DNA of 8,520 nucleotides, taken from the NCBI GenBank assembly GCA_965651595.1, contig CBFGTA010000101.1:1-8520 (forward strand), read 5' to 3'. This stretch comes from CBFGTA01 sp965651595 (GTDB lineage Bacteria > Actinomycetota > Actinomycetes > S36-B12 > UBA10799). The translations under genes and the position numbers were made by a program. Every line of letters starts with the position of its first letter. The stretch's first letter is position 1. The notes beneath the pieces were generated by a model. That model saw only the letters and a list, made by a program, of their open reading frames with translations, had not been told where the DNA came from and did not search any database. Shown in pieces: positions 1-6,193 of this stretch.

Positions 1-1
1 A

Positions 2-151
2 CCCCGACCCCGACCCCTCGAACCAACCAACCAGCCCCCAACCGACACCCCCACCACCGGCGTAGGCGATTCCGACAGCACCCATGACCCCAGCCCCCAT
101 GACCCCAGCCCCCTAGAGGCATACCTCGCCGACCAACTCCACGCCGCATGA
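2..151 (+). CDS. C-terminal tail of a truncated protein of unknown function (5' end outside window)
   Basis: One frame is open from the window edge to a TGA at 149-151 and encodes 49 residues. The composition is low-complexity, rich in Pro, Thr, Asp and Ser, and ends in a more ordinary stretch, LEAYLADQLHAA. It contains two identical HDPSP units from a 15-bp tandem repeat. The clean codon pattern, the repeat in phase with codons and the stop just before the convergent heme oxygenase gene support a real gene end. Long actinobacterial proteins such as HNH/DUF222 (13E12-repeat) nucleases often finish with Pro/Thr/Asp-rich tails like this, but no catalytic domain is visible, so that is only a guess. 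Function cannot be assigned from this fragment. Confidence 0.5.
   Translation, partial: PRPRPLEPTNQPPTDTPTTGVGDSDSTHDPSPHDPSPLEAYLADQLHAA
83..112 (+). repeat. Perfect 15-bp tandem repeat, two copies
   Basis: The unit CATGACCCCAGCCCC occurs at 83-97 and again at 98-112 with no mismatch. It is exactly five codons in the frame of the upstream partial gene and gives HDPSP twice. A shorter repeat, CCCCGA, stands at the window edge (about 2-17). These look like slippage-prone repeats in a linker or tail region. Confidence 0.8.
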
Positions 152-170
152 CCCGCATATCCCGAGCGGG
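152..170. terminator. Possible weak bidirectional terminator hairpin
   Basis: CCCGC at 152-156 can pair with GCGGG at 166-170 around a 9-nt loop. It lies in the 25-bp gap between the convergent upstream gene (stop 149-151) and the heme oxygenase gene (stop 177-179). The stem is only 5 bp and has no T-run, so it is supported mainly by position. Confidence 0.22.
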
Positions 171-176
171 GCACCC

Positions 177-854
177 TCACGACGCTCGAGGCGGCTCTGG
201 TGTGGGGAGGCTGTCGAACATGGCCTCGTTGAGAGCGAAGGCGTGTTGGGCATAACGCACCACGAGGTCGATCTCGGTGGCGCGCAGTGGCAGGTCATCC
301 AAACGTCGGCGGTATTCTCGTCGGTAAGCAGGCAGCGGCCTTCCCAGATCAAACGCATAGAACTGCAGGCCGAAAGTCCCGGACAGGCCGAGAGCGTCCG
401 CGACTTTCGGGCGTACCACTTGACCGCCAGAAAGGTCGCCGAGATACCGCACGTAGTGGTGGGCCACGGCCGCCAAGCGGTTGGACCGGGCGAGTTGTTG
501 AAGGACGTCCACATACTCGCGGGTGGCTGCAGTTGTCCGATCAAGGGTTGGAGATTGTTCGAAAAAGTTCAGGTCCGCCACGATGTGGCCCTCACGAGCG
601 AGATGCGGGTCAAACAGTGAGCCAACCTCAGGGTCCATCCGCCACTGCTGTGACAGTTCGTCGAGGGAGCCGTAGACGGCCGCGAGTTGCTGCAAGTAGT
701 TGATGTAGTGGTCGCGGAGGACGTGGCCCGCCGCGAGTGCCGCCATGAACGGTGCATTTTCGGCCGCCTCATGTGCTTCACGTGTTGATTGTCGGAGGGT
801 GGTCGACAGGCTCTGATGGGCATCTAGCGGACCCCTTGCGATCACCACACCCAC
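177..854 (-). CDS. Heme oxygenase, biliverdin-producing (HmuO/HO-1 family)
   Basis: Oxidatively opens heme to biliverdin, CO and Fe2+ using an external electron donor; it is cytosolic, and in related bacteria it serves iron acquisition from heme or supplies bilin chromophores. With the GTG at 854 the protein has 225 residues, close to HmuO (about 215). The helix-1 motif STREAHEAAE carries the proximal heme ligand His28. The family signature HHYVRYLGDLSGGQV (about 132-146) carries the flexible distal helix glycines G139, G143 and G144 and Asp140, which organises the distal water network. There is no C-terminal membrane anchor. The GTG at 854 was chosen because GGGGAG lies 7 nt upstream; GTG at 845, giving a 4-base overlap (GTGA) with the YwiC-like stop, is the alternative. 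Residues encoded further upstream in this frame (to 983) lie inside the YwiC gene and do not resemble heme oxygenase. No reductase, heme importer or phytochrome is present in the window. Family assignment is secure; physiological role is inferred. Confidence 0.95.
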   Translation of the reverse strand: MGVVIARGPLDAHQSLSTTLRQSTREAHEAAENAPFMAALAAGHVLRDHYINYLQQLAAVYGSLDELSQQWRMDPEVGSLFDPHLAREGHIVADLNFFEQSPTLDRTTAATREYVDVLQQLARSNRLAAVAHHYVRYLGDLSGGQVVRPKVADALGLSGTFGLQFYAFDLGRPLPAYRREYRRRLDDLPLRATEIDLVVRYAQHAFALNEAMFDSLPTPEPPRAS

Positions 855-1663
855 AGGATCGCTCCCCAAGTGAGGACGAAGCCGACCAGTTCGATCACTC
901 CGAGAAGTCCCGGAGGCAAATCCGTGCGACGTACTGCGAACGACCGGATGGCCAAGTAGACGAAGGGCACGAGTAAAGGCCATGTCGTTGGGTCAGCAGC
1001 GCCGCCAAGTCCTACCACCAGGAGGCTGACGACTGCCCAGCTGCGTGAAATGATGCGGAAGCGATGGTTGGCACGTTGGCGAATCAGGGAGCGAACGTGC
1101 AACGTGGAGCCGATCAGGACGGCGGCGACGACCACGGCCGCACCAACCACGGACTGCCATTCTGGTGCGAGCCACGTTTGTGGAGCCTGGCGAGGACCTT
1201 CTCCCACCGCCCACATCACGGGAACGAGCAGGGTGCATTCGGCGATGAACACGAATTCGTTAGGGAGGGATCGTTCCTTGTGTAGGTGTCCGAACCACAA
1301 ATTGGCGGCCAGCCCCATCGCGTACAGCAGCCCCACTGCGGCCAGCCACGGGCGAGCGATGACGGCGACCACGGAACACGGGATGGCGATTGCCGACCAC
1401 AGCAGGAGTGGCCGCAGATAGCGGGAGCGGCGGGGGTAGCGCACCATCGCGGTCGCGAAGTGGGACACCGGGAACGCTGCCACGGCTCCGAGTCCCACGA
1501 CGAATAGCAGCGGAGTCCATGGCGCGAGCGTTGCCCCGACCATGACGGGAAGGCCGATAAAGGCCCAAGCGCCATGCTGCGGAGGGAAGTAGGACACCCG
1601 TCGCGGTGCGGCGGCGGTTCGGTGAGAGGCAGGTCGCTGCCTGGGCACGGGCGCGCTAGTCAC
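842..1663 (-). CDS. YwiC-like multi-pass membrane protein
   Basis: A 273-residue hydrophobic protein with about seven or eight predicted membrane segments after a basic 22-residue N-terminus. The motif PPQHGAWAF at residues 27-35 is the mark of the YwiC-like family, whose prototype is Bacillus subtilis YwiC and whose biochemical function is unknown. A conserved-looking polar loop, HKERSLPNEF, lies at about 128-137 between hydrophobic stretches, and its charged residues could be an active or binding site. The start is GTG at 1661-1663 with GAGGGGG 7 nt upstream. It is the first gene of a two-gene operon: its last codons (LWVW, then TGA at 842-844) overlap the start of the heme oxygenase gene, and the heme oxygenase ribosome binding site lies inside it. 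This pairing suggests a membrane role linked to heme or its breakdown products, but that is inference. Family call is good, function unknown. Confidence 0.85.
   Translation of the reverse strand: MTSAPVPRQRPASHRTAAAPRRVSYFPPQHGAWAFIGLPVMVGATLAPWTPLLFVVGLGAVAAFPVSHFATAMVRYPRRSRYLRPLLLWSAIAIPCSVVAVIARPWLAAVGLLYAMGLAANLWFGHLHKERSLPNEFVFIAECTLLVPVMWAVGEGPRQAPQTWLAPEWQSVVGAAVVVAAVLIGSTLHVRSLIRQRANHRFRIISRSWAVVSLLVVGLGGAADPTTWPLLVPFVYLAIRSFAVRRTDLPPGLLGVIELVGFVLTWGAILWVW
862..867 (-). promoter_or_regulatory. Ribosome binding site of the heme oxygenase gene, inside the YwiC-like gene
   Basis: GGGGAG on the minus strand ends 7 nt before the GTG at 854, the ideal spacing, and lies within the last codons of the YwiC-like gene. 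It decides the start chosen for heme oxygenase and implies that ribosomes finishing the upstream gene could reinitiate there. Confidence 0.6.
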
Positions 1664-1742
1664 GATCGAGCCCCCTCTCGGGTCGTCGCTTTGAGACTAC
1701 TCGGTCGAACTCAGAGACGAGTCAGGAGGCTGAGAAGCGTCC

Positions 1743-1796
1743 GCGCAGAGCAGTGCTCCGAGCGAGCCTGACAAGCGTTGCTCGCAGTGACTGCGC
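1743..1796. repeat. Nested inverted repeats upstream of the c-di-GMP enzyme gene
   Basis: An outer pair, GCGCAG (1743-1748) with CTGCGC (1791-1796), encloses an inner pair, GCGAGC (1762-1767) with GCTCGC (1780-1785), around a 12-nt centre. Both pairs are perfect but short and separated by asymmetric unpaired stretches. They lie 15-70 bases before the GTG at 1812. They could be an operator or an RNA structure; in GC-rich DNA such pairs also arise by chance. Confidence 0.35.
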
Positions 1797-1805
1797 TGGT
1801 ACTCT
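1778..1805 (+). promoter_or_regulatory. Candidate promoter for a leaderless PAS-GGDEF-EAL mRNA
   Basis: TTGCTC (1778-1783), a 16-nt spacer and TACTCT (1800-1805) are arranged like a sigma-70/SigA promoter, with T-A-N-N-N-T at the -10. Transcription would begin close to 1811-1812, on or next to the GTG start. No Shine-Dalgarno sequence is visible before that GTG, which fits leaderless translation, common in actinomycetes. The box matches are only moderate. Confidence 0.3.
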
Positions 1806-1811
1806 CAGTGA

Positions 1812-3905
1812 GTGAACGATGGGTCACTCAACTACGCCGAGTTCTGGCAGGTGTCTGCCGAAATGCTGGCGTTCGCGAACCAAAACGGGTACCTAACCCA
1901 TGTGAGCCCGCAGTGGGAGCGCGTACTGGGGTGGAGTGCGGAAGAACTCACCTCGGAGCCGTATTTCTCATTCGTCCATCCTGACGATTTGGATCGCACC
2001 ATCGCCGAAGCAGCTGCCCTCCAGAACCCCGGATACGAGACCGTATCCTTTTCGAATCGGTATCGGACAAAGTCCGGAGAGTATCGATGGTTGGCATGGC
2101 AGTGTCGACGCTCCGACCGTGACGACGTCCTCATGGCCGCCGCCCGCGACGTCACCGCCGAAGTCCATGAAAGAGAGCGGAGGCACCTGGCCGAACGGAT
2201 GTTTCGGGAGGCAACTCACCAGGCCCCAATTGGTCAGGCGTTGATCGGGCGGGATGGTCAGTTTCTAGAAGTCAACCCCGCCTATTGCACGATCCTTGGC
2301 TACTCTGAGGACGAGTTGCTCGGGCAAAGACTGCACGACTTGACCCATCCGCAGGATCTGCCGACCAATGTCGCTCTCATCGAAGAACTCGTCGCTGGTG
2401 AACGGCAATCCTTCACCATGGACAAGCGATATGTTTCAAAGTCTGGCGCCATTGTCTGGGTCCGCAAGTACGCATCGGCTGTGCTTGATGATCTGGGGGA
2501 GTTTCGCTACATGGTGGCGCAGATTATCGACATCACCGAACAGGTTGCTGCCCGGGAGGCGGAGCAGCGCGCTCTTGCTGACCTTGCCTACCGCTCAAGT
2601 CACGACTTGCTGACTGGATTGCGCAACCGTGAAGAATTCTTGGAGGTCTTGGAGCAGGCGCTCGCGCACGCCACCGGGGACGCATCAGTTGCACTGCTCT
2701 ACGTCGACATCGACAATTTCAAGGAAATCAACGACGGGATTAGCCATTCTACGGGTGATGCCATCCTCGCCATATTCGGCGACTTACTCCAGTCAGTCGT
2801 TCCTGAGCGGGCAGTGGTCGGGCGGCTAGGCGGCGATGAGTTCGCGATCTTGCTCACGTCGATGCAGCGGGGTCAGGAGGCCCTCGATGTTGCCGAAAAC
2901 GTGCGGGTAGCAGTCGCGAACGAGACGTTTGTCACCACAGACTTACCAGTCACGATCTCGATTAGCATTGGCGTTGCGGTCGCTCGGGCACACATGACAC
3001 CGAGCCAGTTACTCAGTGATGCCGATGCAGCCATGTATCAGGCGAAGGGTCGAGGCAAGAATCGTTGGGCGGTCGCCGGTCAGGCCATGCGCGAGGAGGT
3101 AAGTCGCCGCCTACGTGTGGCCACCGATATCCGACAAGGGTTGTCCCATGACGAGTTTCGAGCGTGGTTCCAACCCGTTGTAGACCTCGCCAACGGAACC
3201 GTCGTCGGACACGAGGCCTTGGCCCGCTGGATCCGACACGGTACCGTCGTCCCCGCTTCAGAATTCATCGACGTGGCATCGGTACATGGACTGCTGCCCC
3301 GGTTGGGGCGCGTCGTCATGGCCGATGCGTTTGCGGCGATTCCCCGGCTGCCGCATCCAGTTGATGTAAACATCAACTGCGCACCGGCCGAACTGAGCCG
3401 CCAAGATTTCGTTGACCGATTGATGTCGACGGCCGCCGCCAACGGACTCTCGCTCAGCCAGATCAATCTGGAGATCACCGAGCAAGAGCTACTTTCCCTT
3501 GCCGCGTCGACTCGCCGGCAACTCGCTCTACTGCAGGAACAAGGTGTCGACATCTACCTCGACGACTTCGGCACCGGGTACTCATCACTGGCGACACTGC
3601 GCGAATATCCGGTGACTGGGGTGAAGCTCCATCAGAGTTTCACCGCTGACCTAGTGGGTCCTCAGTCAAGCGAGGCCCGCAAACTCGCCCGCGGCATAGC
3701 GATGTTGGCCGAGGGGTTAGGGCTCGTGCGGATCGCTGAAGGGGTCGAGAACCGTGAACAGCAAGATGCACTGCTGGACTGCGGATGGCCGCTCGCTCAA
3801 GGTTTCTTGTACAGCCCGGCGGTTCCTGTCGAACAGTTGAGCCAGGCTGAGTCCGCCATTGCCGGGCTGTGGGGTGAATCGCGATCAGAGGCTGAACTTG
3901 TCTAG
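1812..3905 (+). CDS. PAS-PAS-GGDEF-EAL protein, bifunctional cyclic-di-GMP cyclase/phosphodiesterase
   Basis: A 697-residue soluble protein with no membrane segment, so probably a cytosolic sensor-enzyme for c-di-GMP. Domains in order: PAS 1 (about 7-116), PAS 2 (about 133-245, ending IDITEQ), GGDEF cyclase (about 265-415) and EAL phosphodiesterase (about 432-685). The GGDEF motif is intact at 340-344 within RLGGDEFAIL, and DIDNFKEIND supplies the metal-binding region. The inhibitory RxxD I-site that normally lies five residues before GGDEF is replaced by PERA. The EAL domain keeps its expected catalytic residues: E468 (EAL), N520, E554 (LEITE), D584 and D585 (DDFGTG), K605 and E646 (EGVEN); the usual KID after the lysine reads KLH. 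Both activities are therefore possible; which dominates cannot be told. GTG 1812 is the only reasonable start: an in-frame TGA (1809-1811) immediately precedes it and PAS 1 begins within ten residues. It is divergent from the YwiC/heme oxygenase operon, and its ligand is unknown. Confidence 0.95.
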   Translation: MNDGSLNYAEFWQVSAEMLAFANQNGYLTHVSPQWERVLGWSAEELTSEPYFSFVHPDDLDRTIAEAAALQNPGYETVSFSNRYRTKSGEYRWLAWQCRRSDRDDVLMAAARDVTAEVHERERRHLAERMFREATHQAPIGQALIGRDGQFLEVNPAYCTILGYSEDELLGQRLHDLTHPQDLPTNVALIEELVAGERQSFTMDKRYVSKSGAIVWVRKYASAVLDDLGEFRYMVAQIIDITEQVAAREAEQRALADLAYRSSHDLLTGLRNREEFLEVLEQALAHATGDASVALLYVDIDNFKEINDGISHSTGDAILAIFGDLLQSVVPERAVVGRLGGDEFAILLTSMQRGQEALDVAENVRVAVANETFVTTDLPVTISISIGVAVARAHMTPSQLLSDADAAMYQAKGRGKNRWAVAGQAMREEVSRRLRVATDIRQGLSHDEFRAWFQPVVDLANGTVVGHEALARWIRHGTVVPASEFIDVASVHGLLPRLGRVVMADAFAAIPRLPHPVDVNINCAPAELSRQDFVDRLMSTAAANGLSLSQINLEITEQELLSLAASTRRQLALLQEQGVDIYLDDFGTGYSSLATLREYPVTGVKLHQSFTADLVGPQSSEARKLARGIAMLAEGLGLVRIAEGVENREQQDALLDCGWPLAQGFLYSPAVPVEQLSQAESAIAGLWGESRSEAELV

Positions 3906-3919
3906 TCCCTGGCCACCGC

Positions 3920-3935
3920 GAAGCCGACTTGCTTC
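3920..3935. terminator. Possible short hairpin between convergent genes
   Basis: GAAGC (3920-3924) and GCTTC (3931-3935) are complementary around a 6-nt loop in the 39-bp gap between the c-di-GMP enzyme gene and the protease gene. A five-pair stem without a T-run is weak; position is the main support. Confidence 0.2.
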
Positions 3936-3944
3936 CCACCGCCC

Positions 3945-5960
3945 CTAGCGGGATCGTACGTTGCGAGTTGGGCTCCATTTGCTCTTCCCCGCGGCGGTTT
4001 TCGTTCGCACCTGACACCCAACCTGGCGGGTCTGCTGGGCGAAGGGAACGTTCAACACCACTCGGCGTTTGTTGCTTCTGGCCCGGCTGACTGCAGTTCC
4101 TGGCGCTCGGCACCGCACGATATAGCGCTGAATCGGCGCCCCACGAGTAGCCACCTTGGGTGCCCCAAATACCAAGCGTGAGCGGGTAGGACCCTTGCGA
4201 TTGCGCTTGAGGACTTTGGGTTTCTTAGGGCGAACAGTAGGGCGAGCAGTGTAGCCCGACTGGGGTTGCGACCAGACCCCGGCGGTAGTCCCGAAGTGGC
4301 CGCGACTACGACATTCCACTCGCGTGCGGTGAGGGAACTTGCCCACCACGACTCGGGTAGCTGCAGCGCGAACTGTTCGGGTCCGCTTGCTGCTTGAGCA
4401 CCGAACCGTGACGGAATCGGCGCGGCTAGGGGATACGTCGACTCTCACTGCGCGCAACTGTGGTCGGACAGCGTTGACGTGGGGATCCGCTCCGGCCAGG
4501 CGCGTATAGGCCGCTGACAAATCTATCCGCGGGTGCGAGAACCCCAGCCGAGTCCCGCCTTGTCGAATCGAAACCGCGGAACCGGTTTGTCGCAGCCTGG
4601 TGGCGATCATGGGCGATGTGGCGGACGGAAAAGCGCTCTTCAACGCAGCAATGGCTCCCGTGACCATGGGGGCTGAGAAGGACGTGCCGCTGACGGCCGC
4701 CCAGATCGGGCTTGACGGTCCTGCGCTACCGAACGTTTGGGTGACCACATCCGAACCAGGAGCGTACAGAATGGGATAGCCGCTGGCAGTGTCGGCAAAA
4801 CTAGCCACCTGATCCGATCGGTTCGTGGCCGAGACCGGGATGGCCCCTGTCACGCAGGCAGGTATCATGATCGCGCTACTGCGGCCTAAGTTTCCGGTGG
4901 AAACCGGCACAGCCACTCCAGCCTGGTTGAGGGCCTGGAAGGCGTTCCGCCAAGGGATGCTGGAGCACTGCGCGGTCTGGGTCCCGCCAACGCTGAGATT
5001 GGCGGCGACGACATTAGTCCCCTGGACGCGAAGATTCTTGACGTAGTCGAGCGCGCGCAGGATGTCATCGAAGACGGCCTGGTAGCAGGGCGTCGGCAGC
5101 GACCCGCAGGCCGCAGACGAGTGGAATCGGGAAAACACCTGGATCGGGATCACGTCGGCAGCCGGAGCAATGCCAGACACAGTATTCCCGGCTAAAGAAA
5201 CGGTAGTGACGGTCGTAGCTTTGCCCGCCGCGATTGCCGCCACAGATGTGCCGTGGTTGCAGGCCGACGGAGCCCCGCATGGTTCGGCAGCAGTGGTGGC
5301 AGTCGACTCGCTTGCTCCGCCCGGACACACCGATTCGACCGATTGGGCGACGTTAGTGGTCGAGAAACATGCCGGATGAATCCGCTTTCCAGAAAGTTGA
5401 GTCCCCTGGAACGACACTCCAGTGTCGAGGACGGCGACGGCCGTTCCGGCCCCACGCGCTCCCTGGCTCGCCACGGCGGGCAAGCCGATGAGGTCACGGG
5501 AGTTGTCGGCGCTAGAGGTGGGGGTTACCGTCGACGCGGACTCCAATTGCGTGCTCGCCGCAAACACAAAATTGGGTTCGACACTCACGACTGCGGTCGC
5601 CTCCTGCAGCTGTCGGTGCGCGCGGTCCCCCGCCTTGATCAGGAATGATCCAGATGTTCCGATCGGATCGACCGATTCGCTGGCCTGGGTGGGCAGATCG
5701 CGCAGTAGCTGCTCCCAGGCAGCCCGGTTGGCCGGTTGGGACAAGAGCCGGGGTGTGACGATGTATTCGCGCGTGATCGCTACGGAAGGTTCGTTGGAGT
5801 GGTCGGTTTCTTCGGCCGGCCTGGCCAAGGCCTCGGTGGTTGGGCCAGACGCAGATGCACCTGCCGGAGACGATTGCATCAGTCCCACCGCCACGATGAG
5901 CGAGGCTGCGACGGAAACGGCCACCATCCACCGGCGGGTCGCTGATGTGCGAGCTGTCAT
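3945..5960 (-). CDS. Secreted subtilisin-like serine protease (S8) with I9-like propeptide and duplicated basic C-terminal repeats
   Basis: 671 residues from the ATG at 5958-5960, which has GAGGTG 5 nt upstream; an in-frame ATG further upstream (6018-6020) lacks this signal and would put 20 residues before the signal peptide. Layout: a Sec signal peptide with RR at 9-10, a hydrophobic core at about 12-28 and likely cleavage after the ASA at 35-37; an inhibitor-I9-like propeptide (about 45-130, including REYIVTPRLL and VVSVEPNFVFA); then the S8 domain. The catalytic triad is intact: Asp179 (VLDTGV), His236 (NHGTSV) and Ser427 (GTSFSAP), with the likely oxyanion Asn357 (STGNLG). The catalytic domain has many cysteines between Asp and His, suggesting disulfides and extracellular life. 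The tail (about 498-671) is very rich in Arg and Lys and carries two related segments with Cys pairs 521/550 and 617/649. No LPXTG anchor or C-terminal membrane segment is present, so it is probably released or held on the cell surface by charge. Convergent with the c-di-GMP enzyme, divergent from the phosphate transporter. Substrate unknown. Confidence 0.93.
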   Translation of the reverse strand: MTARTSATRRWMVAVSVAASLIVAVGLMQSSPAGASASGPTTEALARPAEETDHSNEPSVAITREYIVTPRLLSQPANRAAWEQLLRDLPTQASESVDPIGTSGSFLIKAGDRAHRQLQEATAVVSVEPNFVFAASTQLESASTVTPTSSADNSRDLIGLPAVASQGARGAGTAVAVLDTGVSFQGTQLSGKRIHPACFSTTNVAQSVESVCPGGASESTATTAAEPCGAPSACNHGTSVAAIAAGKATTVTTVSLAGNTVSGIAPAADVIPIQVFSRFHSSAACGSLPTPCYQAVFDDILRALDYVKNLRVQGTNVVAANLSVGGTQTAQCSSIPWRNAFQALNQAGVAVPVSTGNLGRSSAIMIPACVTGAIPVSATNRSDQVASFADTASGYPILYAPGSDVVTQTFGSAGPSSPIWAAVSGTSFSAPMVTGAIAALKSAFPSATSPMIATRLRQTGSAVSIRQGGTRLGFSHPRIDLSAAYTRLAGADPHVNAVRPQLRAVRVDVSPSRADSVTVRCSSSKRTRTVRAAATRVVVGKFPHRTRVECRSRGHFGTTAGVWSQPQSGYTARPTVRPKKPKVLKRNRKGPTRSRLVFGAPKVATRGAPIQRYIVRCRAPGTAVSRARSNKRRVVLNVPFAQQTRQVGCQVRTKTAAGKSKWSPTRNVRSR

Positions 5961-5965
5961 CGTGT

Positions 5966-5971
5966 CACCTC
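5966..5971 (-). promoter_or_regulatory. Ribosome binding site fixing the protease start
   Basis: GAGGTG on the minus strand lies 5 nt before the ATG at 5960, directly followed by a typical signal peptide. It favours this start over the in-frame ATG at 6020. Confidence 0.65.
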
Positions 5972-6035
5972 GCACTGTGGGCGGACCTGCCCGGTTTCTA
6001 GCTGCGCCTGGGCCTATCAAGTAGCAGCCGTCGTT

Positions 6036-6068
6036 GTACCTTCACGCTACCTTCGAGTATCACCATAG
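6036..6068. repeat. 11-bp-spaced direct repeats, possible PHO-box-like operator
   Basis: TACCTTC occurs at 6037-6043 and again at 6048-6054, exactly 11 bp apart, and the next 11-bp register holds TATCACC (6058-6064). Streptomyces PhoP binds direct repeat units of 11 nt with a GTTCACC-like core. The third unit shares TCACC with that core; the first two diverge. The spacing and the downstream phosphate-transport family gene are suggestive, and the sequence match is partial. Confidence 0.3.
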
Positions 6069-6179
6069 GTCGAGCGCGTTCGGTAACTCCACGGTGGCAC
6101 GGCCCGGTGAGAGTTCTCTGATGCTGTGGTCTCTGTAGCCCGGTCCGAGCGACGCACTGTGGCCGTCGACACACATGGA

Positions 6180-6185
6180 TAGGGT
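6180..6185 (+). promoter_or_regulatory. Candidate -10 box for the phosphate transporter gene
   Basis: TAGGGT fits the actinobacterial TANNNT -10 pattern and would start transcription around 6191-6193, giving an almost leaderless mRNA for the ATG at 6194. No good -35 is visible 16-18 nt upstream. The same bases include AGGGTGG (6181-6187), which at 6 nt from the ATG could instead act as a ribosome binding site from a promoter further upstream. The two readings compete. Confidence 0.25.
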
Positions 6186-6193
6186 GGTCGACT

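Larger units (their letters stand above)
5961..6193. promoter_or_regulatory. Divergent intergenic region between the protease and phosphate-transporter genes
   Basis: These 233 bases hold the start regions of both flanking genes and no convincing small gene. Visible signals are the protease ribosome binding site (5966-5971), a block of 11-bp-spaced direct repeats (6036-6068) and a TAGGGT -10-like box at 6180-6185 close to the transporter start. No clear promoter for the protease could be picked out by eye. Confidence 0.5.

Noticed and set aside
855..983. An in-frame upstream extension of the heme oxygenase to 983, giving 268 residues.
   Set aside because: The extra 43 residues are antilike the family, lie inside the YwiC-like gene, and the GTG at 854 has a well-placed ribosome binding site and gives the usual length.
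1664..1811. A possible c-di-GMP riboswitch in the leader of the PAS-GGDEF-EAL gene.
   Set aside because: No GEMM-like conserved core was seen, and the leader may not be transcribed at all.
1753..1815. A 20-codon open frame starting GTG at 1753 whose stop overlaps the GTG start of the c-di-GMP enzyme (GTGA).
   Set aside because: No ribosome binding site at usable distance (AGGAGG at 1724-1729 is about 23 nt away) and no recognisable peptide; the overlap is probably chance.
1812..3905. The possibility that the PAS-GGDEF-EAL protein is a biliverdin-binding bacteriophytochrome fed by the neighbouring heme oxygenase.
   Set aside because: Only two ordinary PAS domains are present, with no GAF or PHY domain and no recognisable chromophore-binding cysteine context.
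5961..6020. A 20-residue N-terminal extension of the S8 protease from an ATG at 6020.
   Set aside because: It would bury the signal peptide, and the ATG at 5960 has GAGGTG at good spacing.
5971..6162. A 10-bp direct repeat, CGCACTGTGG, at 5971-5980 and 6153-6162 near both ends of the protease/transporter intergenic region.
   Set aside because: Two copies 182 bp apart without further symmetry; no sign of a target-site duplication because no mobile element lies between them.
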